Below are positions 1 to 8,346 of a DNA stretch of 37,731 nucleotides, one piece after another (position 1 is the stretch's first letter; every line of letters starts with the position of its first letter). Source of the stretch: an uncultured Butyrivibrio sp. (GTDB taxonomy: Bacteria > Bacillota > Clostridia > Lachnospirales > Lachnospiraceae); assembly GCA_947168335.1 (NCBI GenBank), contig CAMVLM010000021.1, positions 1 through 37,731 of the forward strand, in the 5' to 3' direction. The notes beneath the pieces were generated by a model. The model saw nothing but the letters and a program-made list of their open reading frames with translations, did not search any database and had not been told where the DNA came from. The position numbers were made by a program, and so were the translations under genes.

Positions 1-1461
1 GGAACAATGAACCCTATTCAGCACGGTGAGGTTTTTGTAACCGATGACGGCACCGAGACCGACCTCGACCTTGGACACTATGAGCGTTTCATCGACGAAA
101 GCCTTGATAAAAACTCAAACGTGACAACAGGTAAGATCTACTGGTCCGTTCTTCACAAGGAACGCCGAGGTGATTACGGCGGACACACCGTTCAGGTTAT
201 CCCTCATATTACAAATGAAATAAAAAGCCGCTTCTACAGAAACTTTGAGAACGACGATACACATATCGCCATCATCGAAGTCGGAGGAACCGTCGGCGAT
301 ATCGAGAGCCAGCCTTTCCTTGAAGCCATCAGACAGTTCCAGCATGATATCGGACACGAAAATGCAATGATCATCCTGGTTTCTCTTATTCCTTATCTCC
401 GCTGCTCACAGGAGATAAAGACAAAGCCCACACAGTCAGCTGTTAAAACCCTTCAGGGTATGGGGCTTCAGCCCGATGTGATCGTGTGCAGAAGTGAAGT
501 TGAACTGGATCAGGATACAAAGGAAAAGATTTCACTTTTCTGCAATGTGCCCAGTAAATGTGTTCTTAACAACCTGGACCTCAAATATTTATATGAGGCT
601 CCCCTTGCAATGGAAAAGGAGCATCTTGCTGAAGTTACCTGCGAGCGCCTGAACCTGAACTGCCCCGAACCGGACCTTGCAGACTGGAAGGCTATGGTTG
701 ATACCCTGTATTCACTTAACAGGACTGTAGATATTGCCCTTGTTGGAAAATACACACAGCTCCATGATGCATATATCAGCGTTGTAGAAGCACTTAAGCA
801 CGGCGGTATCGCTGCAAAAACAGAAGTCCGTATAAAGTGGATTGATTCAGAGACAATAACTCCCGAGAACGTAGCAGAAGCTCTCGGAGATGTGGATGGC
901 ATCCTGGTTCCCGGCGGATTTGGTGACCGCGGTATAGAAGGTATGATCACTTCAATTAAATATGCCCGCGAAAATGACATCCCCTTCCTTGGTCTTTGCC
1001 TTGGCATGCAGCTGGCAATCGTAGAGTTTGCAAGAAATGTTGTAGGTCTTACCGATGCTCATTCAATCGAGTTTGCACCTGATACAAAGAATCCGCTGAT
1101 CGCATTTCTTCCTGATCACAGTGCAGGAGAAGACCTTGGCGGTACCTTAAGACTTGGTTCTTATCCCTGTGTTCTTGAAGAAGGCTCACTTGCCCACAAA
1201 CTCTATGGCACATGCGAAATAGCAGAAAGACATCGTCACCGCTATGAGGTAAACAACGATTACAGAGAAGCGCTCAAAGAAAACGGCCTTAAGCTCTGCG
1301 GACTGTCTCCTGATGGAAGAATCGTCGAGATGATGGAATATCCGGCAAACAAATTCCACATCGCAACTCAGGCTCACCCCGAGCTCAAGTCAAGACCCAA
1401 CAAGCCCCACCCTCTGTTTGCAGGACTTGTGGCTGCTGCCGTTGAAAGAAAAGAAAAATAA
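1..1461 (+). CDS. pyrG: CTP synthase, 5'-truncated by the window edge
   Basis: CTP synthase makes CTP from UTP, ATP and glutamine in the cytoplasm. The frame is open from base 1: GGA ACA ATG reads Gly-Thr-Met, and this Met is internal (family context PGTM-PIQHGEVFV). About 50 N-terminal residues, including the P-loop of the synthetase domain, therefore lie outside the window. The remaining synthetase part shows IQHGEVFVTDDG, the EVGGTVGDIES segment and HDAYISVVEALKHGG. The C-terminal class I glutamine amidotransferase domain shows GGFGDRG, the nucleophile Cys in GLCLGMQ (codon at 997) and the His/Glu pair in QAHPELKSRP. The 3' end is complete (TAA). It converges with the next gene, leaving a single base between the stop codons. 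Identification is very secure. Confidence 0.97.
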   Translation, partial: GTMNPIQHGEVFVTDDGTETDLDLGHYERFIDESLDKNSNVTTGKIYWSVLHKERRGDYGGHTVQVIPHITNEIKSRFYRNFENDDTHIAIIEVGGTVGDIESQPFLEAIRQFQHDIGHENAMIILVSLIPYLRCSQEIKTKPTQSAVKTLQGMGLQPDVIVCRSEVELDQDTKEKISLFCNVPSKCVLNNLDLKYLYEAPLAMEKEHLAEVTCERLNLNCPEPDLADWKAMVDTLYSLNRTVDIALVGKYTQLHDAYISVVEALKHGGIAAKTEVRIKWIDSETITPENVAEALGDVDGILVPGGFGDRGIEGMITSIKYARENDIPFLGLCLGMQLAIVEFARNVVGLTDAHSIEFAPDTKNPLIAFLPDHSAGEDLGGTLRLGSYPCVLEEGSLAHKLYGTCEIAERHRHRYEVNNDYREALKENGLKLCGLSPDGRIVEMMEYPANKFHIATQAHPELKSRPNKPHPLFAGLVAAAVERKEK

Positions 1462-1462
1462 T

Positions 1463-3079
1463 CTAAAAGTTCATACTTTCAATAAAAATCTCGCCAAAGG
1501 AATCCTCATTTGCAAGGACTACCTCACGGGACATACTTATGATTTTTGATAGGGCTTCCTCCGCGGTTGTCTGCCTTGCAGCTTCCCCGGCGGAAGCCTT
1601 AATGCATCCGGCAAGAGAAGTATTACCTGCACATACACATACTTCCCTGTCATGAAACTCTTCAGGCAGCATCTTCAGTATTCTTATTTTATCCAGATCA
1701 AGATGCTCACTGAAGCCACCAGCAAGATATACCCTATTAACATCCCCTGCGTTTATTCCATGTTCATGAAGAAGCGTATCTATTCCGCTTCGTATGGCCG
1801 CCTTGGCAAGCTGCACTGCCCTTACATCCTGCTGTGTGAAAAATATCCCGTTTTCTTTATCTACAGGGAAGCCCTTTTCGAAATATTTATCATCAAGAAG
1901 TCCGGTTTCATCCATAGCCCCGGATATTGCAAGTTCGGAAACAATTTCAAGAACACCGCTTCCACAGATTCCCACAGGCTTTTCATCCCTGACAGTCTTA
2001 ACACAGGCAGTTAATTCCTCAACATTTTTTTCTAAAGTCACATGTTCAATGGCACCTGCTACTCCTGCCATTCCACAGGATATTCCGCCGCCCTCAAATA
2101 CAGGCCCGGCTGCAGTTGATGCCACAGTGATCCTGCCCGGACCAGCTATGGCCATCTCACCGTTTGTACCCAGATCGATGAGCATAACGGTCTGACCCTC
2201 CTGTACTTTGTCAAAGCCAAGATCATACATGCCTGCCACTATATCTGCCCCCACAAAGGCAGAAATTCCGGGAAGTATATGAAGTCTGGCCTGCAAAAGT
2301 CTGTCAACGCCCATAAATACGTCTGAATAATTAAGCACAGGAAAAGATAACTTCACCGGTTTATAGGGGGCCTTACCCAGGCCCGCACAGGAATATCCCA
2401 TAAGAAGATGAAGCATTGTGGTATTCCCTGCGATCACTACATCTTCCACAACATCATTTTCAGATACTGAGCCAAGAAGATTTTCAAATATCTCCTCTAT
2501 ATCTTTTGTAACTATTCTTTGAAGCTCCTCACCATGCCCTTCATCCGCAGCCTTAATTCTGCTGATAACATCTGCACCGTAAGACCTCTGGTGGTTTATC
2601 ACGGTACTTTTATTCAGGATTATCTTTTCTGAACTGTGAAGATCCCATTCGGAAAACTCCTCATCAGAGCAAAATAAAGCCCCTGCGATTGTTGTAGTTC
2701 CAAGGTCCACAGCTATTTTTAATCTTCTGCCGGGAGTCCTGTTACTCCGCAAAGAAACAGCCGGATTTCTATCCCCCGCCTGATATCTTCCGCTTCCGAA
2801 TATCTCAACCTCGCAGTCAGTTTTTATAACTGCTCTGCAGGCAAGTCTGTAGCCATCCAAAAGCTCTTCATCACTGAAAAACCTTCTGTCGGCATCAGTG
2901 GGATCCGGCGCTCCGCTAACAAATCTCACCCTGCACTTTCCGCACCTGCCCATGCCACCACAGGACGCATCGATATAAACATCTCCTCTGCCAAGCGCAG
3001 CAGAAAGAAGCGTTCCGGCAATAACCGTTCCGGTATATAATTCTCTGCCTGTTTCAGCATCCTTAGCGAAAAGCTGCAT
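1463..3079 (-). CDS. ASKHA-domain 2Fe-2S protein, RACo-like corrinoid activator
   Basis: The 538-residue protein has an N-terminal plant-type 2Fe-2S ferredoxin domain with Cys spacing C-x5-C-x2-C (SCGGMGRCGKC) and a fourth Cys in LACRA. A large ASKHA ATPase-like domain follows (DUF4445 family), with phosphate-binding motifs VDLGTTTIAG, LIDLGTNGE and YLAGGFSEHLD. Characterised relatives (RACo, RamA) use ATP to reduce inactive Co(II) corrinoid proteins of methyl-transfer pathways. I chose the ATG at 3079 because GGAGG lies 11 bases upstream; an ATG 14 codons earlier (3121) has no ribosome binding site. No corrinoid protein or methyltransferase lies in the window, so the partner is unknown. It is transcribed away from the SPFH operon, apparently as a single gene. 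The family is secure; the substrate is not. Confidence 0.88.
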   Translation of the reverse strand: MQLFAKDAETGRELYTGTVIAGTLLSAALGRGDVYIDASCGGMGRCGKCRVRFVSGAPDPTDADRRFFSDEELLDGYRLACRAVIKTDCEVEIFGSGRYQAGDRNPAVSLRSNRTPGRRLKIAVDLGTTTIAGALFCSDEEFSEWDLHSSEKIILNKSTVINHQRSYGADVISRIKAADEGHGEELQRIVTKDIEEIFENLLGSVSENDVVEDVVIAGNTTMLHLLMGYSCAGLGKAPYKPVKLSFPVLNYSDVFMGVDRLLQARLHILPGISAFVGADIVAGMYDLGFDKVQEGQTVMLIDLGTNGEMAIAGPGRITVASTAAGPVFEGGGISCGMAGVAGAIEHVTLEKNVEELTACVKTVRDEKPVGICGSGVLEIVSELAISGAMDETGLLDDKYFEKGFPVDKENGIFFTQQDVRAVQLAKAAIRSGIDTLLHEHGINAGDVNRVYLAGGFSEHLDLDKIRILKMLPEEFHDREVCVCAGNTSLAGCIKASAGEAARQTTAEEALSKIISMSREVVLANEDSFGEIFIESMNF

Positions 3080-3121
3080 CTGAAATCCCACCTCCGTAAA
3101 CAAATATCTGTCTATTGTCAT

Positions 3122-3150
3122 ATTATAATTGTTTCACAGCATTAATTGAA
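3122..3150 (-). promoter_or_regulatory. Putative promoter of the ASKHA gene
   Basis: On the minus strand a perfect TATAAT (3122-3127) lies 17 bases from a weak -35, TTCAAT (3145-3150). Transcription would start about 50 bases before the ATG at 3079. This is motif evidence only, and A/T-rich DNA gives chance matches. Confidence 0.35.
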
Positions 3151-3200
3151 TTAAAACTCCGTAATTTACTCATAATTGTGAAATAATATTTCTTTTATTA

Positions 3201-3209
3201 TGGTATAAT
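3201..3209 (+). promoter_or_regulatory. Putative extended -10 promoter of the SPFH operon
   Basis: TGGTATAAT is a full extended -10 element (TGn plus perfect TATAAT at 3204-3209). I see no good -35 at 16-18 bases, as is common for extended -10 promoters. The predicted start near 3216 gives a leader of about 85 bases that contains an imperfect inverted repeat at 3254-3280 (CTTTTCTTCA / TGAAAGAAAG). The leader ends in a strong AAGGAGG before the SPFH start codon. Confidence 0.5.
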
Positions 3210-3301
3210 TCTTAAGGAACAAATTTGAGGAGTTCAGGCAGTTTTCAATTCTGCTTTTCTTCAAAAATAATGAAAGAAAGTTTTAAGGAGGATCATTAAT
3301 T

Positions 3302-4507
3302 ATGGGTATTATCCAAGCCGGAATTGGCGCAGCTTCAAGTGTTCTTTCAGATTCCTGGAGAGACTATTTCTACTGTGACGCCATTCCCACAGACACTCTT
3401 GCTGTTAAGGGCCAGCGCCGTACAGGCAAGACCAGTTCCAACAAAGGCAATGACAACATCATTTCAAACGGTTCAATCATCGCTGTTGCTGACGGCCAGT
3501 GCATGATCATCGTTGATCAGGGTAAAGTTACTGAAGTTTGTGCAGAACCCGGTGAGTTTGTATATGACACCAGCACAGAGCCTTCTCTTTTCTACGGAAG
3601 CCTTTCTGACAACATCAAGGAGACATTCAAGAAATTCGGTAAAAGAGTTGGTTTTGGCGGCGATACCGCTAATGATCAGCGTGTATACTACATCAACACC
3701 AAGGACATAATCGGAAACAAGTACGGCACAGCTAATCCTGTACCTTTCCGCGTTGTTGACAAGAACATCGGTCTTGACGTTGATATCTCCATCCGTTGCC
3801 ACGGTGAGTACAGCTACAAGATAATCGACCCTATTCTTTTCTATACAAATCTCACAGGTAATTTTACCGGCGAGTACAAGAGAGAGCAGATTGATTCACA
3901 GCTTAAGAGTGAGCTTCTTACAGCACTTCAGCCTGCATTTGCAAAGATTTCAGAGGCAGGAGTACGCTACAGCGCACTTCCCGGCCACACAACCGAGATC
4001 GCAGATGCTCTCAACGAAGTTCTTTCTTCCAAGTGGGGACAGACATACGGTATCAAGATTTCTACCTTTGGTATCAATTCCGTAAATGCTTCTGAAGAAG
4101 ATGAGAAGATGATCAAAGAGCTTCAGAAGAATGCAGTTTACACAAATCCCAACATGGCTGCTGCCACACTTGTTGGTGCTCAGGCACAGGCTATGCAGGA
4201 TGCTGCAAAGAACACTGCTACCGGCCCTATGATGGCATTCGCCGGAATGAACATGGCTCAGCAGGCTGGCGGCGCAAACGCTGCAAACCTCTTTGCAATG
4301 GGACAGCAGGCACAGGCTCAGCCTCAGGCAGCTCCTCAGATGCAGCCTCAGAACGCAGCAGGCTGGACATGCTCCTGTGGCACAACCAATAACGGTAACT
4401 TCTGCTCCAACTGTGGTCAGCCCAAGCCCAGCGCTGAATGGACATGCTCCTGCGGACAGGTTAACACAGGTAATTTCTGCTCTAACTGCGGATCACCCAG
4501 ACACTGA
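3302..4507 (+). CDS. SPFH-domain protein with C-terminal double zinc ribbon (YdjI-like)
   Basis: This 401-residue protein carries an SPFH/virion-core-like domain over about residues 20-280. A Met/Ala/Gln-rich linker follows (about 285-350), then two near-identical zinc ribbons at the C-terminus, each with CSCG and FCSNCG cysteine pairs. B. subtilis YdjI has the same domain and is held at the membrane by YdjG and YdjH as part of a PspA-linked stress complex. The two genes downstream here match that pair. I see no signal peptide or membrane helix, so it is probably a cytoplasmic, membrane-recruited scaffold. The start is supported by AAGGAGG about 9 bases upstream. The likely role is in envelope stress or membrane organisation; this is inferred from relatives. 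Confidence 0.88.
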   Translation: MGIIQAGIGAASSVLSDSWRDYFYCDAIPTDTLAVKGQRRTGKTSSNKGNDNIISNGSIIAVADGQCMIIVDQGKVTEVCAEPGEFVYDTSTEPSLFYGSLSDNIKETFKKFGKRVGFGGDTANDQRVYYINTKDIIGNKYGTANPVPFRVVDKNIGLDVDISIRCHGEYSYKIIDPILFYTNLTGNFTGEYKREQIDSQLKSELLTALQPAFAKISEAGVRYSALPGHTTEIADALNEVLSSKWGQTYGIKISTFGINSVNASEEDEKMIKELQKNAVYTNPNMAAATLVGAQAQAMQDAAKNTATGPMMAFAGMNMAQQAGGANAANLFAMGQQAQAQPQAAPQMQPQNAAGWTCSCGTTNNGNFCSNCGQPKPSAEWTCSCGQVNTGNFCSNCGSPRH

Positions 4508-4532
4508 TAAATAATTTTAAAAATTCAACCCC

Positions 4533-4561
4533 CATCAGGAGGTCTTTAAGGCTTCCTGATG
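4533..4561 (+). other. Intergenic hairpin between the SPFH and zinc-ribbon genes
   Basis: CATCAGGAGGTCT and AGGCTTCCTGATG form a 13-bp stem with two G-U wobbles and a TTA loop. No run of T follows (the next bases are AGAGAAGAGG), so it is not a standard intrinsic terminator. It lies 25 bases after the SPFH stop and 16 bases before the next ATG. It could stabilise the upstream message or dampen downstream expression. Confidence 0.6.
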
Positions 4562-4577
4562 AGAGAAGAGGAAATAT

Positions 4578-5639
4578 ATGGGATTAACCGAGTATGAATG
4601 CCCTGCCTGCGGTGGGGCGATGGAATTCAGCACGCAATCTCAGATGCTCTCCTGCCCTTTTTGCGACACCAAAATAAAGGTTTCGGATTATAAGGCTCCC
4701 AGAAAAGAAGAACAGGATAAAGATGCCAAAGCTGACAGCAATGAATGGAACGCTGAAGAACTCAACGGAATGGTGGTATATTCCTGCCAGTCCTGCGGTG
4801 GTGAGATCATTGCTTCAGAGAACGAAGGATCTCTCACCTGTCCTTTTTGCAGTAACAACGTTGTTGTTAAGGAGAAATTCTCCGGGGATCTGCGTCCCGA
4901 CTATGTCATTCCATTTAAACATGACAAAAAAGCTGCCATGAACGCATACTCCAACTATGTAAAAGGAAAACTCCTTTTACCCGGAGTATTTTATGAGCAG
5001 AATCATATAGACAAAATCCGCGGAATATACATTCCCTACTGGCTTTACGATGCAACAATAGATGCTAATTACAATTTTGATGCAACGAAAATCAGAACCT
5101 GGAGCGACGGCAATTACAACTACACTGAGACAAAGCATTACGATGTAATAAGAGAAGGAACCGAATCATTCAGCAACGTTCCTCACGACGCTTCAAAGGA
5201 AATGCCCGATGATCTTATGGAATCCATCGAGCCCTACGACTTTAAAGAGGCTGTTCCTTTCAACAGCGGATATCTCGCAGGCTTCCTTGCCAACAGATAT
5301 GATGTGGCATTCAAGGATACAGAAAAGCATGTGGTAGATAGAATGAAAAACTCCGTTGAAAGCGAGATTCAGTCTACTGTAAGCAAATACACAACTTCCA
5401 GAATAAGGACTTCAAATCAGAATGTTAAGGAACTGACCCACAAATATGCACTCTATCCTGTGTGGCTTTTAAATACCACCTTCAAAGGCAAAAGCTATCT
5501 CTTTGCCATGAACGGACAAAGCGGGAAATTTGTCGGAAACCTTCCTGCCAGCGTACCCAAATCGCTTGTTCTGTTTTTCACATCAGGAACGGCATTCACG
5601 CTCCTGTCTATTCTGGTATGGTTTCTATTTTTGAGGTGA
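4578..5639 (+). CDS. Zinc-ribbon membrane protein (YdjG-like, TFIIB-type ribbons)
   Basis: This 353-residue protein begins with a zinc ribbon (CPAC near residue 9, CPFC near 27) and has a second ribbon (CQSC near 72, CPFC near 90) after a charged linker. A mixed alpha/beta region follows, rich in Tyr and Trp and including the IRGIYIPYWLYDA segment. One hydrophobic segment at the very C-terminus (about residues 327-352) looks like a tail anchor. This architecture matches B. subtilis YdjG, which with YdjH recruits the SPFH protein YdjI to the membrane. The gene sits 70 bases after the SPFH gene. Its stop codon overlaps the ribosome binding site of the TPM gene, so the two are translationally linked. 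Biochemical function is unknown. Confidence 0.85.
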   Translation: MGLTEYECPACGGAMEFSTQSQMLSCPFCDTKIKVSDYKAPRKEEQDKDAKADSNEWNAEELNGMVVYSCQSCGGEIIASENEGSLTCPFCSNNVVVKEKFSGDLRPDYVIPFKHDKKAAMNAYSNYVKGKLLLPGVFYEQNHIDKIRGIYIPYWLYDATIDANYNFDATKIRTWSDGNYNYTETKHYDVIREGTESFSNVPHDASKEMPDDLMESIEPYDFKEAVPFNSGYLAGFLANRYDVAFKDTEKHVVDRMKNSVESEIQSTVSKYTTSRIRTSNQNVKELTHKYALYPVWLLNTTFKGKSYLFAMNGQSGKFVGNLPASVPKSLVLFFTSGTAFTLLSILVWFLFLR

Positions 5640-5644
5640 TAATG

Positions 5645-6475
5645 ATGCCTGTTAAAAACAATAAAAATTACGATAAGAAAAGTTTAATAGGCTTTATTAT
5701 CCCGCTTTTTGTCATCTGTCTGCTGGCATTTTCAAAGTTGTCAGTTCTGGCGGACGGCGAAGGAATGGTAGAGCCTGTTTATGCAAATGACGGAAGCTTA
5801 TATCCCGTGGTGGATACCGCAGACCTTCTGACTGATGAACAGGAAGAAGATCTTGCTTCCCGCATCTATGAAATCAGAGAAAAATACAGTTCAGATATTG
5901 TTATTCTGACTATAGATTCTCTTGGCCGCAGAAGCCCCATGGAATACGCCGATGATTTTTACGATTATAACAACTACGGTATCGGCGATGATCACGACGG
6001 AATCATCCTTCTTTTATCCATGGAAAACAGAGATTACTGGTTTGGAACAACAGGATCCGCAATAAGTATATACTCTGACGATGATCAGAGTGACATAATC
6101 GACGCATGCAGAAGCTATCTTTCATCCAATGATTACTATAATGCTTTTCGTGTATTCATAAGCGAGTGCGAACAGGAGCTTGATGACGATTATCAGTCAC
6201 ATATTTTTACACCGGGAAAATTCGTTGTCTGCCTGATAATCGGTCTGGTACTTGCTTTCATCGTACTGCTGATTTTCCTGGCACAGTTACAGACTGTTGA
6301 GCCGGCAAGCGGCGCTTCCAACTACTCTGTTGGCAAAATCAACCTGAGAAGAAAAGAGGACAGATTCCTGAGAAGCACCATAAGCAAAACCAAGATTGAA
6401 AAAGAAAGTTCAGGTTCTTCCACTCACACCGGTTCTTCCGGTACTTCCCATGGTGGAAGCGGTGGTCACTTCTGA
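5645..6475 (+). CDS. TPM-domain membrane protein (YdjH-like)
   Basis: The protein of about 276 residues starts with a hydrophobic signal or anchor (residues about 14-35), followed by a TPM domain over about 50-170 that begins VVDTADLLTDEQEEDL and includes the DDHDGIILLLSMENRDYWF segment. A second membrane helix (about 190-215) and a basic stretch come next. It ends in a Gly/Ser/His-rich tail (HGGSGGHF) typical of TPM proteins. B. subtilis YdjH has this layout and works with YdjG. The ATG at 5645 is spaced best from GAGGTGA, which overlaps the upstream stop; an ATG one codon earlier (5642) is also possible. TPM domains are thought to act in the extracytoplasmic space; no enzymatic activity can be assigned. 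Confidence 0.85.
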   Translation: MPVKNNKNYDKKSLIGFIIPLFVICLLAFSKLSVLADGEGMVEPVYANDGSLYPVVDTADLLTDEQEEDLASRIYEIREKYSSDIVILTIDSLGRRSPMEYADDFYDYNNYGIGDDHDGIILLLSMENRDYWFGTTGSAISIYSDDDQSDIIDACRSYLSSNDYYNAFRVFISECEQELDDDYQSHIFTPGKFVVCLIIGLVLAFIVLLIFLAQLQTVEPASGASNYSVGKINLRRKEDRFLRSTISKTKIEKESSGSSTHTGSSGTSHGGSGGHF

Positions 6476-6547
6476 TCTTTCGCAAGTTTATAGTTTATAA
6501 TTTTAATAAAGAAATAACCATTTTTTTATAAAGGTACAAATAAAAAT

Positions 6548-6556
6548 TGCTATACT
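6548..6556 (+). promoter_or_regulatory. Putative extended -10 promoter of the tandem GGDEF genes
   Basis: TGCTATACT is an extended -10 (TGn plus TATACT at 6551-6556) with no clear -35. The predicted start is near 6563, so the message would begin almost at the AAGGAG ribosome binding site, giving a leader of about 11 bases. The rest of the 98-base gap after the TPM gene shows no terminator hairpin, so read-through from upstream is also possible. Confidence 0.4.
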
Positions 6557-6573
6557 AGTTTAAGGAGAATGCC

Positions 6574-8346
6574 ATGAGATTACGCGATTATCTAAAGTTT
6601 AATGTATGGCTGCTTCCTATAGCGATTTTACTTGTACCTTTTTTACTTATTGTTTTTGGAAGCACATACTTTTCAGAACCAAGTAAGTATTATATGACCC
6701 AGTTAGATCATAACTGGTCTGTTAGTAATGGCGCCAATTCTTATTCTAATGTAGATCTTGCAGACTTTAATCTGGGCTCAACATCAGTGGGAGACACCGT
6801 AACAATCTCCACAACCCTCCCTGACATATCCGTTCCATCAGCCTGTGTCATGTTCAGAAGTCTTCTCTCAACAGTGACTGTTAAAATTGACGGTCATGAA
6901 GTCTATAACTATGGCCAAAAATATCAGGATATGGGCAAGCTCACTCCAAAGCACTACAACTATGTATCCATAAAGGACCGGGATCTTGGCAAAACCATTG
7001 AAATAACCTTCCATATCACGGAAGATAATGCGTTTTCCGGCATATCCACCATTTATTACGGCAATATTCATGATGTAAACCGAAACCACCTGCAAAACAA
7101 GAGACTTGATCTGTTCATAGGAATTTTCCTGTGTTTGTTTGCATTTATACTTCTTACCCTTTCATCATACCTTTACATGTATCATGGTAAGGATGTATCT
7201 CTTTTATTCAGTTCAGTAATTGCCTTTGTACTGGGGGCATATAACCTGTCCTTTAACGATATCTTCAATTTCCTGTCCGACAATGACTACAACTTCACGA
7301 TGCTGGAATACATCTCTCTGTATTCTGTTCCCTTTGCGATCATTGCATTTCTTATCACGTCGCATCCGGAGCTTAATTCCACAATTGCGAAAATTGTCCT
7401 TGCAATAGATACGCTATTCCCGCTTACTACTTTGATACTTCATCATCTGAATATTATTCATATAAATAATTTTGTTATAACGCTCCACATCATTTCCATT
7501 GCGGAAGCCATTGTTTTTCTTCCCCAAATGATACTGAACATACACCGGCACTATAAGGAATCCAAGGATACCCTGGAGTACGTAGGAACAACCTCTGACA
7601 GCGTTCTCCTTCTTGGATTGCTGGTTTTCATAGCCTGCTGCGTTGTAGACATAATAAAATACAACTTCCTTAAGCTGTTCGGAGGCGGTGGTGAAGCATA
7701 TTCAAATATCGGTTTTATGACAATCGGCGCACTTTTCCTTGTTCTGTGCCTATTTGTATTCTACTTCTATCACAGTATCGAGCACACGAACGCAGCCTAT
7801 GTTAAAGAGCATCTTGAAGGTCTGGCATATACCGATGCCCTTACCGGACTTATGAACCGCGCAAAATGTATGCAGTATATGGCATCTCTCCACGGAAAAT
7901 TTGCGGTAATAAGTCTTGATATGGATAACCTTAAACCCGTAAACGACACCCTTGGTCATATTGAGGGTGATTATATGCTGCGTGCATTTGCAGATATCAT
8001 GAAACAGGCATTTGTCGGCGCAAACCTCATAGGAAGAACCGGCGGTGATGAATTCCTTGTTATTATTGAACAGCCTGATTCAGGTATATGTGAAAAGATG
8101 ATAGATGATCTTGAAAAACGCATGGATATGTTCAATAAATCTCAAAACAGCATCAGTCTGTCGGCATCCTGCGGTTTTGCCTACAGTAAAGAAGTATTGT
8201 CCGGTTCTGTTCAGGATGTATTTATTCTTGCAGATAAAAGGATGTACATAATAAAAGAAAAACATCACGCAGAACAGTTGAATAAAATAGTATCAGATAT
8301 TCTCACCGGCACATCTGCTGCAAACGGAGGTGCCAGTCATGAATAA
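6574..8346 (+). CDS. Membrane diguanylate cyclase with 7TM-sensor-like N-terminus
   Basis: The 590-residue protein has an N-terminal anchor helix (about 10-32), then an extracytoplasmic domain of about 145 residues starting near LDHNWSVSNG that resembles jelly-roll sensor domains of 7TM diverse-intracellular-signalling receptors. Seven or so membrane helices (about 178-405) precede a C-terminal GGDEF domain. The catalytic motif GGDEF is intact at residues 490-494, preceded by TDALTGLMNR and the metal/substrate segment SLDMDNLKPVND. It should make cyclic di-GMP from two GTP. No RxxD inhibitory site is present at the usual position five residues before GGDEF. Its end overlaps the next, paralogous gene by 8 bases. 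AAGGAG supports the start. The ligand is unknown. Confidence 0.9.
   Translation: MRLRDYLKFNVWLLPIAILLVPFLLIVFGSTYFSEPSKYYMTQLDHNWSVSNGANSYSNVDLADFNLGSTSVGDTVTISTTLPDISVPSACVMFRSLLSTVTVKIDGHEVYNYGQKYQDMGKLTPKHYNYVSIKDRDLGKTIEITFHITEDNAFSGISTIYYGNIHDVNRNHLQNKRLDLFIGIFLCLFAFILLTLSSYLYMYHGKDVSLLFSSVIAFVLGAYNLSFNDIFNFLSDNDYNFTMLEYISLYSVPFAIIAFLITSHPELNSTIAKIVLAIDTLFPLTTLILHHLNIIHINNFVITLHIISIAEAIVFLPQMILNIHRHYKESKDTLEYVGTTSDSVLLLGLLVFIACCVVDIIKYNFLKLFGGGGEAYSNIGFMTIGALFLVLCLFVFYFYHSIEHTNAAYVKEHLEGLAYTDALTGLMNRAKCMQYMASLHGKFAVISLDMDNLKPVNDTLGHIEGDYMLRAFADIMKQAFVGANLIGRTGGDEFLVIIEQPDSGICEKMIDDLEKRMDMFNKSQNSISLSASCGFAYSKEVLSGSVQDVFILADKRMYIIKEKHHAEQLNKIVSDILTGTSAANGGASHE

Noticed and set aside
7-9. 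ATG as the start codon of the CTP synthase gene
   Set aside because: The frame is open to base 1 and the residues before it (Gly-Thr) match the conserved PGTM-PIQHGE context. The family needs about 50 more N-terminal residues, so this is an internal Met.
510-1007. 165-residue open frame on the minus strand inside pyrG
   Set aside because: It is antisense to a well conserved gene, has no family resemblance and has no supported start.
3080-3121. Longer N-terminus for the ASKHA protein from the ATG at 3121
   Set aside because: The extra 14 residues lack a ribosome binding site and span the GGAGG that serves the ATG at 3079.
5462-5641. Upstream extension of the TPM protein to 5462
   Set aside because: It would overlap the end of the zinc-ribbon gene by about 180 bases. 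The signal peptide and the GAGGTGA ribosome binding site both place the start at 5642 or 5645.
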